From positions 1 to 43,308 of the forward strand of contig DVNO01000030.1 of assembly GCA_018714345.1 (NCBI GenBank): a stretch of 43,308 nt of DNA. The letters are read 5' to 3'. The stretch is from Candidatus Enterousia avicola (GTDB taxonomy: Bacteria; Pseudomonadota; Alphaproteobacteria; Rs-D84). The notes below the pieces were generated by a model, which saw only the letters and a list, made by a program, of their open reading frames with translations, had not been told where the DNA came from and made no database searches. Position numbers and translations under genes: made by a program. Position 1 is the stretch's first letter. Every line of letters starts with the position of its first letter. Of the stretch, positions 27,538 through 36,435 are shown piece after piece.

Positions 27538-28617
27538 ATGAAAAAAATTGGTGTTATGACAACAGGCGGTGATTGTTCAGGTTTAAACACCGTTATACAG
27601 CGACTATATCGTGGTGCGACGTTACGAGGTTGGGAATTTATTGGAATTTTAGATGGCACAGACGGGCTTTGTGAGAATCCACCACGAATAATAAAATTCA
27701 AAAATGACACATTACCAATCGAAGCTGCAAGACTTGCTGGCAGTTTTTTACACAATGGCAGGGCAGACGCATTAAACTTCGAAACAGCTGCAAAAGCTGG
27801 AAAAATAGAACGCTTTAATAAACAAATCAGAAAAGCGCTATTAGAATTAAAACTGGACGCAATAATTTTAATTGGTGGCAATGGAAGCCTATCTCTTGCT
27901 TGGTGTAATAAAGAAATATATACAGGTTTGCAACTAGTTTGCATTCCAAAAACAATCGACATGGACATACCGTTAACAGACCGCACAATAGGTTTTAATA
28001 CGGCGGTTCAGCAGTTAACTTCTTTCTGCGATCAGCTTATGCTTACGGCGCGCAGCCATCACAGGTGGTTTGTTACCCAAACGATGGGGCGCGATTGTGG
28101 TCAACTAGCTTTGAACGCGGGTATAGCAATAGGCGCAACTGCAATTTTAATTCCAGAAATAAAATTTGATGTTGATGCATTAATTAAACATATAAAGAAC
28201 GCTCCGACGGATTACGGTATAATTTTGGTATCCGAAGGCATATCTTTACGTGGTCACTCTGGCAAACCAGCTGATATGATTTCAAGAAAATTAACAGCAG
28301 CTGGAATTGTAAATCGAACAGCATATCCAGAACATACTCAACGTGTTGGCGATACAACAGCGGCTGACAGAATTTTGGCAACTCGCATGGCAGACTGCGC
28401 TTTACGTGCCATAGAAAACAATGAAACTTACGTTATGACTGCAATTAATGATTGCAAATGTGAAACTGTTAGTCTGAAAGACTTTTTTGACTCGGGCTCT
28501 GTAACGGCAGACCCTAACATACCAGACATAAAAACACCTGACGCATATGTATCGCCAGATGACCCGCTGTTACAAATAGCAACAGATATGGGTATTTATA
28601 TTGGTGAATCAAAATAA
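27538..28617 (+). CDS. 6-phosphofructokinase family protein
   Basis: MTTGGDCSGLN, IGGNGSLS, PKTIDMDIPLTDRTIGFNTA, TMGRDCGQLAL, VSEGIS. Confidence 0.9.
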   Translation: MKKIGVMTTGGDCSGLNTVIQRLYRGATLRGWEFIGILDGTDGLCENPPRIIKFKNDTLPIEAARLAGSFLHNGRADALNFETAAKAGKIERFNKQIRKALLELKLDAIILIGGNGSLSLAWCNKEIYTGLQLVCIPKTIDMDIPLTDRTIGFNTAVQQLTSFCDQLMLTARSHHRWFVTQTMGRDCGQLALNAGIAIGATAILIPEIKFDVDALIKHIKNAPTDYGIILVSEGISLRGHSGKPADMISRKLTAAGIVNRTAYPEHTQRVGDTTAADRILATRMADCALRAIENNETYVMTAINDCKCETVSLKDFFDSGSVTADPNIPDIKTPDAYVSPDDPLLQIATDMGIYIGESK

Positions 28618-28640
28618 AAATCCCCAGAAAGGGGATTTTT
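28616..28640. terminator. bidirectional terminator
   Basis: AAAAATCCCC-agaaa-GGGGATTTTT. Confidence 0.8.
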
Positions 28641-28643
28641 ATT

Positions 28644-31253
28644 TTACTTCAATTTACCACAACAATGTTTGTACTTCAAACCAGAACCACACGGGCAGGG
28701 CGCGTTTCGTCTGGCTTCGCCAGCTTCATTTAACGCGGCATCATGTTTAGCCCTTTCTTTTTCCGTTGCGGCCACATCTTCACGAGTCAATTCCATACGA
28801 CAAATATAAGATACTGACATTATCTTAAAATTATTTATCGTATTTTTAAATAAATCCAACGCTTCTCTTTTATATTCATACAAAGGATTCTTTTGTGCAT
28901 AACCACGTAATCCTATGGCAGTTTGAAGATAATCCATCTGCTGAAGATGACGTTTCCAAACAGAATCCAGTGCACCAAGCATCATTTGACGAGTCGCCAT
29001 CTGCATAAGTTCAGGTCCATATTTTTCTGTCTGATTTTGATAACGACGCATAGCCAAATTATACAAAATTTCATAGGCACGACGTTCAGATACCGTTTCG
29101 TCGGTTTTCCACTTTTCAATATCCGTGATATCCAAAGCAAATACACGCAACATTGCGTCATGAATTCCCTTGGTATTCCAATCCGCCTGATGAGATTTTT
29201 CTGGTATATTGTTCTCGCAAATCATCTCGACCACATCGCCAATCATTTCTTGTGCTAGTGGCTTTAAGTCTTCAGATGTCATCAAATCGTCGCGCTGCTT
29301 ATAAACAACACCACGCTGTTCGTTCATAACATCATCGTACTTCAACAACTCTTTACGAGATTCAAAATATCTAGCTTCTACACGCTTTTGCGCTTTTTCC
29401 AAAGCCTTGGTTATCCAAGGATGCGTAATTGCTTCGCCAGGTTTTAACCCCAACGTAGTCAACATACCTTGCAAGCGGGCAGCACCAAATATACGCATTA
29501 AATCATCATCTAACGCCAAAAAGAACTTTGAATCCCCAGGGTCACCTTGACGTCCACTACGTCCACGCAACTGATTATCGATACGGCGAGATTCATGGCG
29601 TTCGGTTCCGATTACATACAAGCCCCCAGCATCTAAAACCTGCTTTTTATTATCTTCGATTCTTTTATATATTTCCGCCTTTTTTGTCTCGAAATCAGGA
29701 TCTTCAGGGTCTAGCTCTGCAATCAGTTCTTCTGCATTACCACCAAGTTTAATATCCGTACCACGACCAGCCATGTTCGTCGCGATAGTAACAGCACCAG
29801 GTGCACCAGCTTGTGCAACTATTTTCGCCTCGGACTCATGATGTTTAGCGTTCAAAACAGCAGGGTTTATTCCCAGTCTTTTTCGAACTATCGCCGCCAG
29901 TTCTTCAGATTTTTCAATTGATACAGTGCCAACCAAAACTGGCTGTTTCCGTGTCATGCAATCTTCTATCTGTTTTATTATAGCATCGTATTTTTCATCC
30001 TTATTACGGTATATCTCATCATGGTGATCAATACGCGCAACAGGACGGTTTGTTGGTATAGAAACTACTCTCAATTTATAAATTTCTTCAAACTCTGCTG
30101 CCTCTGTCATCGCAGTTCCAGTCATACCAGACAAAGTCGGGTACAAACGGAACAAGTTTTGATACGAAATACTAGATACAGTCTGATTCTCAGGTTGAAC
30201 TTTAACATGCTCTTTCGCTTCAATAGCCTGATGCAAACCTTTGCCAAAGCGACGTCCTGTCATAACACGCCCAGTAAATTCATCTACTATCAATATTTCG
30301 CCGTTACGAACGACATAATTAACATTCTTTTGATATAGATGATGCGCTAATAAAGACTGCTGAATATGCATAACTAAAGCAGCATTTTCAGATGCATATA
30401 AATTATCCCCTATCAACAACCCTGCATTTTTTAACAATCCCGTTACAGTATCAACACCAGATTCTGTCAACGTAACATGCCTATCTTTTTCGTCTTTTTT
30501 ATAATCACTTGGTGATAATTGCGCAACTACTGCATCGACTTTTTCATATAATTCGCTTGTATCTTCTGCAGGACCAGAGATGATAAGCGGGGTTCTGGCC
30601 TCATCAATAAGAATACTATCTACTTCGTCAACTATTGCGAAGAACAATGGGCGCAACACTTGCTGAGCTTTTGAAAATTTCATATTGTCACGCAGATAAT
30701 CAAACCCAAGTTCAGAATTTGTAACATATGTAATATCACATGCATACGCATTACGGCGCTCGTCATCTGTCATATCATGCTGGATAATACCAACTGTCAT
30801 TCCTAAGAAACGGTACACCTGACCCATCCAACCGGCATCTCGGGCAGCCAAATAATCATTGACCGTTATCAGATGAGCCCCCTTACCATGCAAAGCCTTC
30901 AAATATAAAGCTAATGTCGCAACCAGTGTTTTACCTTCACCAGTTTTCATTTCTGCAATCTGGCCATTATTTAAAACCATACCACCAATAAGCTGAACAT
31001 TAAAATGTCTTAGCCCGATGGAACGTATAGCTGCCTCTCTTACAACTGCAAAAGCATCTGGTAAAATATTTTTTTCTTTTTCCCCGTCTGCTAAACGTTT
31101 GCGCAATACATCGGTCTGTGCACACAGTTCTTCGTCAGACATTGCATGATATTTCGGTTCCAAGTCATTTATCAAAGAAACGACTTTATCATAGGACTTC
31201 ACGACCCTATCATTGGCAGAACCTAACAATTTTGTAATTACATTTTTAAACAT
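28644..31253 (-). CDS. secA: preprotein translocase ATPase SecA
   Basis: MKTGEGKTLVATL, VTVNDYLAARDA, FAIVDEVDSILIDEARTPLIISG, TNMAGRGTDIKLGGN, C-terminal APCPCGSGLKYKHCCGK; start MFKNVITKLLG at 31253 preferred over the longer ORF. Confidence 0.97.
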   Translation of the reverse strand: MFKNVITKLLGSANDRVVKSYDKVVSLINDLEPKYHAMSDEELCAQTDVLRKRLADGEKEKNILPDAFAVVREAAIRSIGLRHFNVQLIGGMVLNNGQIAEMKTGEGKTLVATLALYLKALHGKGAHLITVNDYLAARDAGWMGQVYRFLGMTVGIIQHDMTDDERRNAYACDITYVTNSELGFDYLRDNMKFSKAQQVLRPLFFAIVDEVDSILIDEARTPLIISGPAEDTSELYEKVDAVVAQLSPSDYKKDEKDRHVTLTESGVDTVTGLLKNAGLLIGDNLYASENAALVMHIQQSLLAHHLYQKNVNYVVRNGEILIVDEFTGRVMTGRRFGKGLHQAIEAKEHVKVQPENQTVSSISYQNLFRLYPTLSGMTGTAMTEAAEFEEIYKLRVVSIPTNRPVARIDHHDEIYRNKDEKYDAIIKQIEDCMTRKQPVLVGTVSIEKSEELAAIVRKRLGINPAVLNAKHHESEAKIVAQAGAPGAVTIATNMAGRGTDIKLGGNAEELIAELDPEDPDFETKKAEIYKRIEDNKKQVLDAGGLYVIGTERHESRRIDNQLRGRSGRQGDPGDSKFFLALDDDLMRIFGAARLQGMLTTLGLKPGEAITHPWITKALEKAQKRVEARYFESRKELLKYDDVMNEQRGVVYKQRDDLMTSEDLKPLAQEMIGDVVEMICENNIPEKSHQADWNTKGIHDAMLRVFALDITDIEKWKTDETVSERRAYEILYNLAMRRYQNQTEKYGPELMQMATRQMMLGALDSVWKRHLQQMDYLQTAIGLRGYAQKNPLYEYKREALDLFKNTINNFKIMSVSYICRMELTREDVAATEKERAKHDAALNEAGEARRNAPCPCGSGLKYKHCCGKLK

Positions 31254-31280
31254 ACCAAAATCCTTGTCTTTTACTTGAAA

Positions 31281-31309
31281 GGTATAGCAATTTTGAGCCT
31301 TGCGGTCAA
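31281..31309 (-). promoter_or_regulatory. putative secA promoter
   Basis: Minus strand TTGACC-N17-TATACC. Confidence 0.5.
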
Positions 31310-31327
31310 GGTACTTTATGATATAAT
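31300..31327 (+). promoter_or_regulatory. putative divergent promoter for the 72-aa ORF
   Basis: TTGCGG-N16-TATAAT with extended TG (TGATATAAT). Confidence 0.45.
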
Positions 31328-31390
31328 GCAAATGAAAGAACAAACAAGTATTAAAAAGAAAAAATAATGAGTTTATTGGGGGGATGATAG

Positions 31391-31609
31391 ATGAAAGAAC
31401 AGGGCGCACACAAATTAAATCCGGCAAATATAACTAGTGAAGTATATATTATTGCACCGACACAAATAGAGTATATATCTCAAATTTTTGCTGATAACGT
31501 GGCAGATGCATTAAACTTAAGAACTTTTGCACAAAAAATACGCCAAATAGCAGAACAATCTCTAAGAACCGCGCTTGGCGCAGCAAAACATCAAGGGGAA
31601 CATAAATAA
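31391..31609 (+). CDS. small hypothetical protein (72 aa)
   Basis: ATG after GGGGGGATGATAG, promoter upstream, terminator downstream. Confidence 0.6.
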   Translation: MKEQGAHKLNPANITSEVYIIAPTQIEYISQIFADNVADALNLRTFAQKIRQIAEQSLRTALGAAKHQGEHK

Positions 31610-31629
31610 AATCGATTAACATCGAAATG

Positions 31630-31652
31630 AAAACGCGCTAAAAGCGCGTTTT
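31630..31652. terminator. bidirectional terminator
   Basis: AAAACGCGCT-aaa-AGCGCGTTTTT. Confidence 0.75.
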
Positions 31653-31653
31653 T

Positions 31654-32106
31654 CTAATAAACAGAATATGTCTTCCCATTATATTTTATTTTTATAGGAC
31701 TACTTACCGTTGTACTCATTTTTCCATAGTACACCGTGTTCCCAATCTTCACATTCAACGATGGCGTCGTCACCTTTTGGCTACTCAAGCCAACAGACCT
31801 GTCACCAATGTGAAGTGTTTTTGAATTTGTGCTAACCGGACAAACCGTGCCACCAGAACAAGAATACCCCGATGGACACACCTCACAAGAATTTCCAAAA
31901 GCAGGGCTGCTTATAGACTGCCCCATCCAACCAGACGTTCCGCAATCAGAAAGGTAGTATCCGTTACTACACTCATAGTATTTCTTATAAGAAGGGCAAC
32001 TATAATCATAAGTAACTGGTAACATTGTGGTTGCGAAACCTGTGTTTATATAAAAAAACGCAAATAATACAGTAAAAACACTAAAAAAACGAAATCTTCT
32101 TCCCAT
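31654..32106 (-). CDS. exported Cys-rich small protein, unknown function
   Basis: Signal peptide (FFSVFTVLFAFFYINTGFA); CPSYKKYYECSNGYYLSDC...CEVCPSGYSCSGGTVC; C-terminal LNVKIGNTVYYGKMSTT...KIKYNGKTYSVY. Confidence 0.75.
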   Translation of the reverse strand: MGRRFRFFSVFTVLFAFFYINTGFATTMLPVTYDYSCPSYKKYYECSNGYYLSDCGTSGWMGQSISSPAFGNSCEVCPSGYSCSGGTVCPVSTNSKTLHIGDRSVGLSSQKVTTPSLNVKIGNTVYYGKMSTTVSSPIKIKYNGKTYSVY

Positions 32107-32225
32107 GCGTTCCTCTCTTTAATGCTTTATTCTAAAAAAATTGCATATTTCGTGCAAGAGAAAAATACCTAAAAAAGCATCATTTTCATTGCAAATGCAA
32201 AAAAAAATAGTACCTTTACAGAATG

Positions 32226-32555
32226 ACAGATGGGCAGAGCATAGCTGTCATATCTTCATGACAGAGGAAAGTCCGGACTGCATGGGACGGCATATCGGCT
32301 AATGACCGAGCGGAGCAATCCGACGATTAGAGCAACAGTGACGAATCGATTGAAACACATCGGGTGAAACGGGCAATCTCTATGCGCAGCAACCTCAAAT
32401 AGGTCTCTTATAAGTTTGTCCCAAACGATAGAGACGGGTAGAGGGCTTGACATTTTGTGGTAACACAATCTGCAGATTAATTATGCTCGCTACCCCAGAT
32501 TGGTTAGCAAAACTGAACTGGGGCAGAACAGAATCCGGCTTACAGTCCATCTGTT
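32226..32555 (+). ncRNA. rnpB: RNase P RNA (bacterial type A)
   Basis: CR-I GAGGAAAGTCCGGACT and CR-V ACAGAATCCGGCTTACAG; P1 ACAGATGG/CCATCTGT pairing ends; GGGTGAAACGGGCAATC. Confidence 0.95.
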
Positions 32556-32560
32556 AAAAA

Positions 32561-32585
32561 AACGCCCATTATGGGCGTATTTCTT
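32561..32585 (+). terminator. intrinsic terminator after rnpB
   Basis: ACGCCCATTATGGGCGT followed by ATTTCTTTT. Confidence 0.7.
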
Positions 32586-32595
32586 TTATAAAAAT

Positions 32596-32618
32596 CAATT
32601 CCCCGATTGGGGGAATTG
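32596..32618 (-). terminator. intrinsic terminator after dnaK
   Basis: CAATTCCCC-GATTG-GGGGAATTG; minus strand followed by ATTTTTAT. Confidence 0.7.
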
Positions 32619-32629
32619 AATTATCTTGC

Positions 32630-34525
32630 TTACTTCTTTTCAGAAAAATCTGCATCACGGGCGCCATCTTCGCCGGATTTATTTTCACCGTTTTCAGATG
32701 CTTTTGCCGCTTCTTGGGACGCTTTATAAACAGCTTCGCCCAATTTCATTGATTTTTCCGTCAGCGCTTCGGTCTTTGACTTCAAGCTTTCAACTGTCGC
32801 ATCAGATTTTGCCAATTCATCTGCCAATTCTTTCTTGGCATCTTCAATGGCCTTCTTTTCGTCAGCGCTAATTTTATCACCGTGTTCTTTTAACGCTTTC
32901 TCTACTGTAAAGACAGCAGTCTCCGCATTATTTTTAGCTTCCGCTAATTCACGTTTTTTCTTATCAGCGTCTGCATTTGCCGCCGCTTCATCAACCATAC
33001 GTTTGATTTCCTCTTCTGACAAACCACCATCAGATTTAATAGAAATCGCTTGCTCTTTACCAGTACCTTTATCCTTTGCAGAAACGTGTACAATACCGTT
33101 TGCATCAATATCAAAAGATACTTCAATCTGTGGCATACCACGTGGAGCAGGGGCAATGCCTTCCAAATTAAACTGACCAAGCAGTTTATTATCAGCTGCC
33201 ATATCACGTTCGCCTTGGAATACACGAATAGTTACAGCAGACTGATTGTCTTCCGCAGTACTAAATACCTGAGATTTCTTTGTTGGAATTGTAGTATTAC
33301 GGTCAATCAAGCGAGTAAACACACCGCCTAATGTTTCAATACCCAAAGACAATGGGGTTACATCCAAAAGCAATACGTCTTTGACGTCACCTTTCAAAAC
33401 ACCACCCTGAATAGCAGCACCCAAAGCAACTACTTCATCAGGATTTACGCCCTTGTGAGGTTCACGACCAAAGAACTCCTTAACAACTTCCTGAACCTTT
33501 GGCATACGTGTCTGACCACCAACCAAGATAACCTCACTTATTTGACTCTTATCCAAACCAGCATCTTTCAACGCTTTACGGCACGGTTCTATGGTCTTTT
33601 GAATCAAATCATCAACCAAGGACTCCAATTTTGCACGAGTCAATGTTGTGTTAAAGTGTTTTGGACCTGTCGCATCGGCTGTTATAAACGGCAGGTTAAT
33701 GTCTGTTGATGTCTTAGAAGACAATTCAATTTTAGCTTTTTCTGCTGCTTCTTTCAAACGTTGCAATGCCAACTTATCACCAGACAAGTCGATACCTGTT
33801 TGCCCCTTGAACTCGTCAATCAAATATTTCAAAATACGTGCATCAAAGTCAGAACCACCCAAAGCAGTATCACCGTTAGTGGACTTTACTTCAAATACAC
33901 CATCAACGATTTCCAAGATAGAAATATCAAACGTACCGCCACCTAAGTCATAGACCGCGATTGTACCATTTTTATTCTTATCCAATCCGTAAGCCAAAGC
34001 TGCCGCCGTAGGTTCATTTACGATACGCAAAACATTCAAACCTGCAATACGACCCGCATCTTTTGTTGCCTGACGTTGAGAATCATTAAAATATGCAGGA
34101 ACAGTAATAACCGCATCTGTTACTGTTTCACCCAAATAAGCTTCTGCATCCTTCTTTAATTTTGCCAAAATCATAGCAGAAATCTGAGATGGAGCATATT
34201 TTTTGCCATCTATCTCGACCCATGCATCACCGTTATCACCAGCAACAATTTTATACGGAACACGAGCTGCAATTTCCTTAACGGCTGGACTATCATAACG
34301 CAAGCCCATCAAACGCTTAATTTCATAAATCGTGTTTTCTGGATTAGTTACCGCTTGGTTCTTTGCAGTAATACCAACCAACTGTTCACCACTAGAAGTC
34401 ATTGCGACAACCGACGGAGTTGTACGCTGACCTTCCGAGTTTTCAATAATTTTTGGATCACTACCATCCATGAAAGCCATGGCTGAATTAGTTGTACCCA
34501 AATCTATACCTAATACTTTTCCCAT
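32630..34525 (-). CDS. dnaK: molecular chaperone DnaK
   Basis: [74 protein letters not shown] before ATG 34525. Confidence 0.98.
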   Translation of the reverse strand: MGKVLGIDLGTTNSAMAFMDGSDPKIIENSEGQRTTPSVVAMTSSGEQLVGITAKNQAVTNPENTIYEIKRLMGLRYDSPAVKEIAARVPYKIVAGDNGDAWVEIDGKKYAPSQISAMILAKLKKDAEAYLGETVTDAVITVPAYFNDSQRQATKDAGRIAGLNVLRIVNEPTAAALAYGLDKNKNGTIAVYDLGGGTFDISILEIVDGVFEVKSTNGDTALGGSDFDARILKYLIDEFKGQTGIDLSGDKLALQRLKEAAEKAKIELSSKTSTDINLPFITADATGPKHFNTTLTRAKLESLVDDLIQKTIEPCRKALKDAGLDKSQISEVILVGGQTRMPKVQEVVKEFFGREPHKGVNPDEVVALGAAIQGGVLKGDVKDVLLLDVTPLSLGIETLGGVFTRLIDRNTTIPTKKSQVFSTAEDNQSAVTIRVFQGERDMAADNKLLGQFNLEGIAPAPRGMPQIEVSFDIDANGIVHVSAKDKGTGKEQAISIKSDGGLSEEEIKRMVDEAAANADADKKKRELAEAKNNAETAVFTVEKALKEHGDKISADEKKAIEDAKKELADELAKSDATVESLKSKTEALTEKSMKLGEAVYKASQEAAKASENGENKSGEDGARDADFSEKK

Positions 34526-34567
34526 TTTTTTCACTCCTTCAAAACTGTTTTCTTTTGCTGCCTTAGC

Positions 34568-34596
34568 ATATAGTGAACACGAAAGTCTTTTTCAAG
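34568..34596 (-). promoter_or_regulatory. putative sigma32 (RpoH) heat-shock promoter of dnaK
   Basis: Minus strand CTTGAAAAAGACTTTCGTGTTCACTATAT, near CTTG-N17/18-CYTAT. Confidence 0.5.
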
Positions 34597-34618
34597 ACCA
34601 CAGGAAAAAAATAATAAA

Positions 34619-34643
34619 AAAACCGCTCCTAAGAACGGTTTTC
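34619..34643 (-). terminator. intrinsic terminator after rplY
   Basis: Minus AAAACCGTTC-ttag-GAGCGGTTTTTTT. Confidence 0.7.
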
Positions 34644-34661
34644 TCTTTCATTGCAAAGCAA

Positions 34662-35285
34662 TTATTTCTTTGCTGGTGCTGCTGGTGCCGCAGTAGCCGC
34701 CGCTTTTGCAGCATCTGCTTCATCTGGCATCTTACCACCAATTGTAGCAAAAGCTAATTCTGCTTGGTGTAAACCTAGTTCAATTCCAGCAGGTAATACT
34801 AAATCTGAACCATGAACAGAATCACCAATTGTTAAGTTTGTTAAATCAATAGTAATTTTTTCTGGTATATCATGAATCAAACCACGCAAAGCAACTTTAC
34901 GTACAGCAAAATTCAATACACCACCCAGTTTCAAACCCTTTGAAGTTTCAGCATTAATAACTTCAACAGGAACGCTAACATTAACTGGTTCTTTAACATT
35001 AATACGCTTAAAATCTGCGTGTATAACCTTGTCGGTTACAGGATGATATTGAACATCCATCAACATCGCGTCTTCATGACCATTAGCTGTATCAATTTCA
35101 AACAGCTTGGTACGCAAACTTGGTGTTTTCAACAACATTTCAAAATCACGACCACTCAGCTCAATAGCTACTGGGGCTTTCTTTTCACCGTATATAACGG
35201 CAGGGATGTTCTTGTTTTTACGGATGCTACGTGCGGCCCCCTTGCCAGCAGCGTTGCGAATTTCAGCTTTTAATTTTATTGCCAT
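34662..35285 (-). CDS. rplY: 50S ribosomal protein L25/general stress protein Ctc
   Basis: AGKGAARSIRKNKNIPAVIYGEKK...MLMDVQYHPVTDKVIHADFKRI. Confidence 0.95.
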   Translation of the reverse strand: MAIKLKAEIRNAAGKGAARSIRKNKNIPAVIYGEKKAPVAIELSGRDFEMLLKTPSLRTKLFEIDTANGHEDAMLMDVQYHPVTDKVIHADFKRINVKEPVNVSVPVEVINAETSKGLKLGGVLNFAVRKVALRGLIHDIPEKITIDLTNLTIGDSVHGSDLVLPAGIELGLHQAELAFATIGGKMPDEADAAKAAATAAPAAPAKK

Positions 35286-35382
35286 TTTTTATTCCTTTTA
35301 TACAAAATTATTTGTTATCGTGACCTCCAAGGGTGCCACGCAGGGCGTATTATTTACTAAAATTATTGAAAAATCAAGGTTT

Positions 35383-35946
35383 TTATTCGACATTTCTCTT
35401 CAAGAACAAGAACCGTGCCCGACCATATGTTTTATCTTTCAAAACAGTCCAGCCATGTGGGGCATTTTTTGAATTTTCTGCCTCTTGCTCCCATATGACA
35501 ATGGCATCTTCTTTTACCCGCTTTGATAAAGCCCTGACAAAAGCAAAACCTACATCTGCACAATCGTATGGGGCATCAACAAAAATAAGATCTGCAATTA
35601 TTCCATACTTTTTCACCACGGTCATTGCATCAGCAAGTTCAGTTGTTGCATTAGTCCCCACATTCAATAAGCCTAAATTTTTTCGAACAGTTTTTATAGA
35701 CTCTGGTGCAACATCCGTAAAAATTGCTTTTGCGTTTGGATATCTAGATAAACACTCTATACCAAATGCGCCACTTCCTGCGAAAGCATCCCAAACGGTA
35801 AAAGCATCTCCAGAATTAAAGAACCCTGCAGATATCATATTAAACAGCGCCTCGCGAGCCCGATTTTGAGTTGGCCGCGCCCCCTTTGGCAGGTATAACT
35901 TTCTTCCATGAAAGCGTCCCGAAATTATTTGCAATTTTGAATCCAT
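35383..35946 (-). CDS. rsmD: 16S rRNA (guanine966-N2)-methyltransferase RsmD
   Basis: ISGRFHGRKLYLPKGARPTQNRAREALFNMI...VWDAFAGSGAFGIECLSR...IFVDAPYD. Confidence 0.93.
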   Translation of the reverse strand: MDSKLQIISGRFHGRKLYLPKGARPTQNRAREALFNMISAGFFNSGDAFTVWDAFAGSGAFGIECLSRYPNAKAIFTDVAPESIKTVRKNLGLLNVGTNATTELADAMTVVKKYGIIADLIFVDAPYDCADVGFAFVRALSKRVKEDAIVIWEQEAENSKNAPHGWTVLKDKTYGRARFLFLKRNVE

Positions 35947-35963
35947 ACTGTAAAGTGTACATT

Positions 35964-36422
35964 ATGAAGTTTATGAAGCAAGCTATAATTTTAGCAAACA
36001 AAGCAAAAGCTCATGAAGATGTGCCAATAGGTGCAGTAATTGTCCGTGATGGTGTCATCATTTCTCGTGGTGAAAATCAAGTACAGTTAAGAAAAAATCC
36101 TACACTACACGCAGAAATCGTTGCCATCAACCGCGCATGCAAAAAGCTAAATACAAAATTTCTGGACGGGTGCGACATTTACGTATCTTTAGAGCCTTGT
36201 TCTATGTGCGCTACTGCTATTTCTTTTGCACGAATAAAGAACATTTATTATGCAGCAGCAGACATCAAAGGCGGGGGTATCACAAGTAATTCCAAAGTGT
36301 ACGAGACCGACAAACACCTATGGAAACCCCAGGTAACACAAATACCCGAGTTTGAAAAAGAATCTGCGACACTATTAAAAGAATTTTTCGCAGAAAGACG
36401 CAAAAAGAAAAACGGCGAATAA
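35964..36422 (+). CDS. tadA: tRNA-specific adenosine deaminase (TadA-like)
   Basis: VPIGAVIVRDGVIISRGEN...LHAEIVAINRA...YVSLEPCSMCATAISFARIKNIYYAA; ATG at 35964. Confidence 0.92.
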   Translation: MKFMKQAIILANKAKAHEDVPIGAVIVRDGVIISRGENQVQLRKNPTLHAEIVAINRACKKLNTKFLDGCDIYVSLEPCSMCATAISFARIKNIYYAAADIKGGGITSNSKVYETDKHLWKPQVTQIPEFEKESATLLKEFFAERRKKKNGE

Positions 36423-36434
36423 AATCGCCGTTTT
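36409..36434. terminator. bidirectional terminator overlapping the tadA stop
   Basis: AAAACGGCGA-ataaaa-TCGCCGTTTT. Confidence 0.7.
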
Positions 36435-36435
36435 A

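Noticed and set aside
27468-27986. 172-aa antisense ORF
   Set aside because: Antisense to the phosphofructokinase gene and spans its promoter
31332-31366. Short leader peptide MKEQTSIKKKK sharing MKEQ with the downstream 72-aa ORF
   Set aside because: Its ATG lies at about the predicted transcription start, so there is no room for an RBS; likely a chance similarity
32256-32468. 70-aa ORF
   Set aside because: Antisense to RNase P RNA
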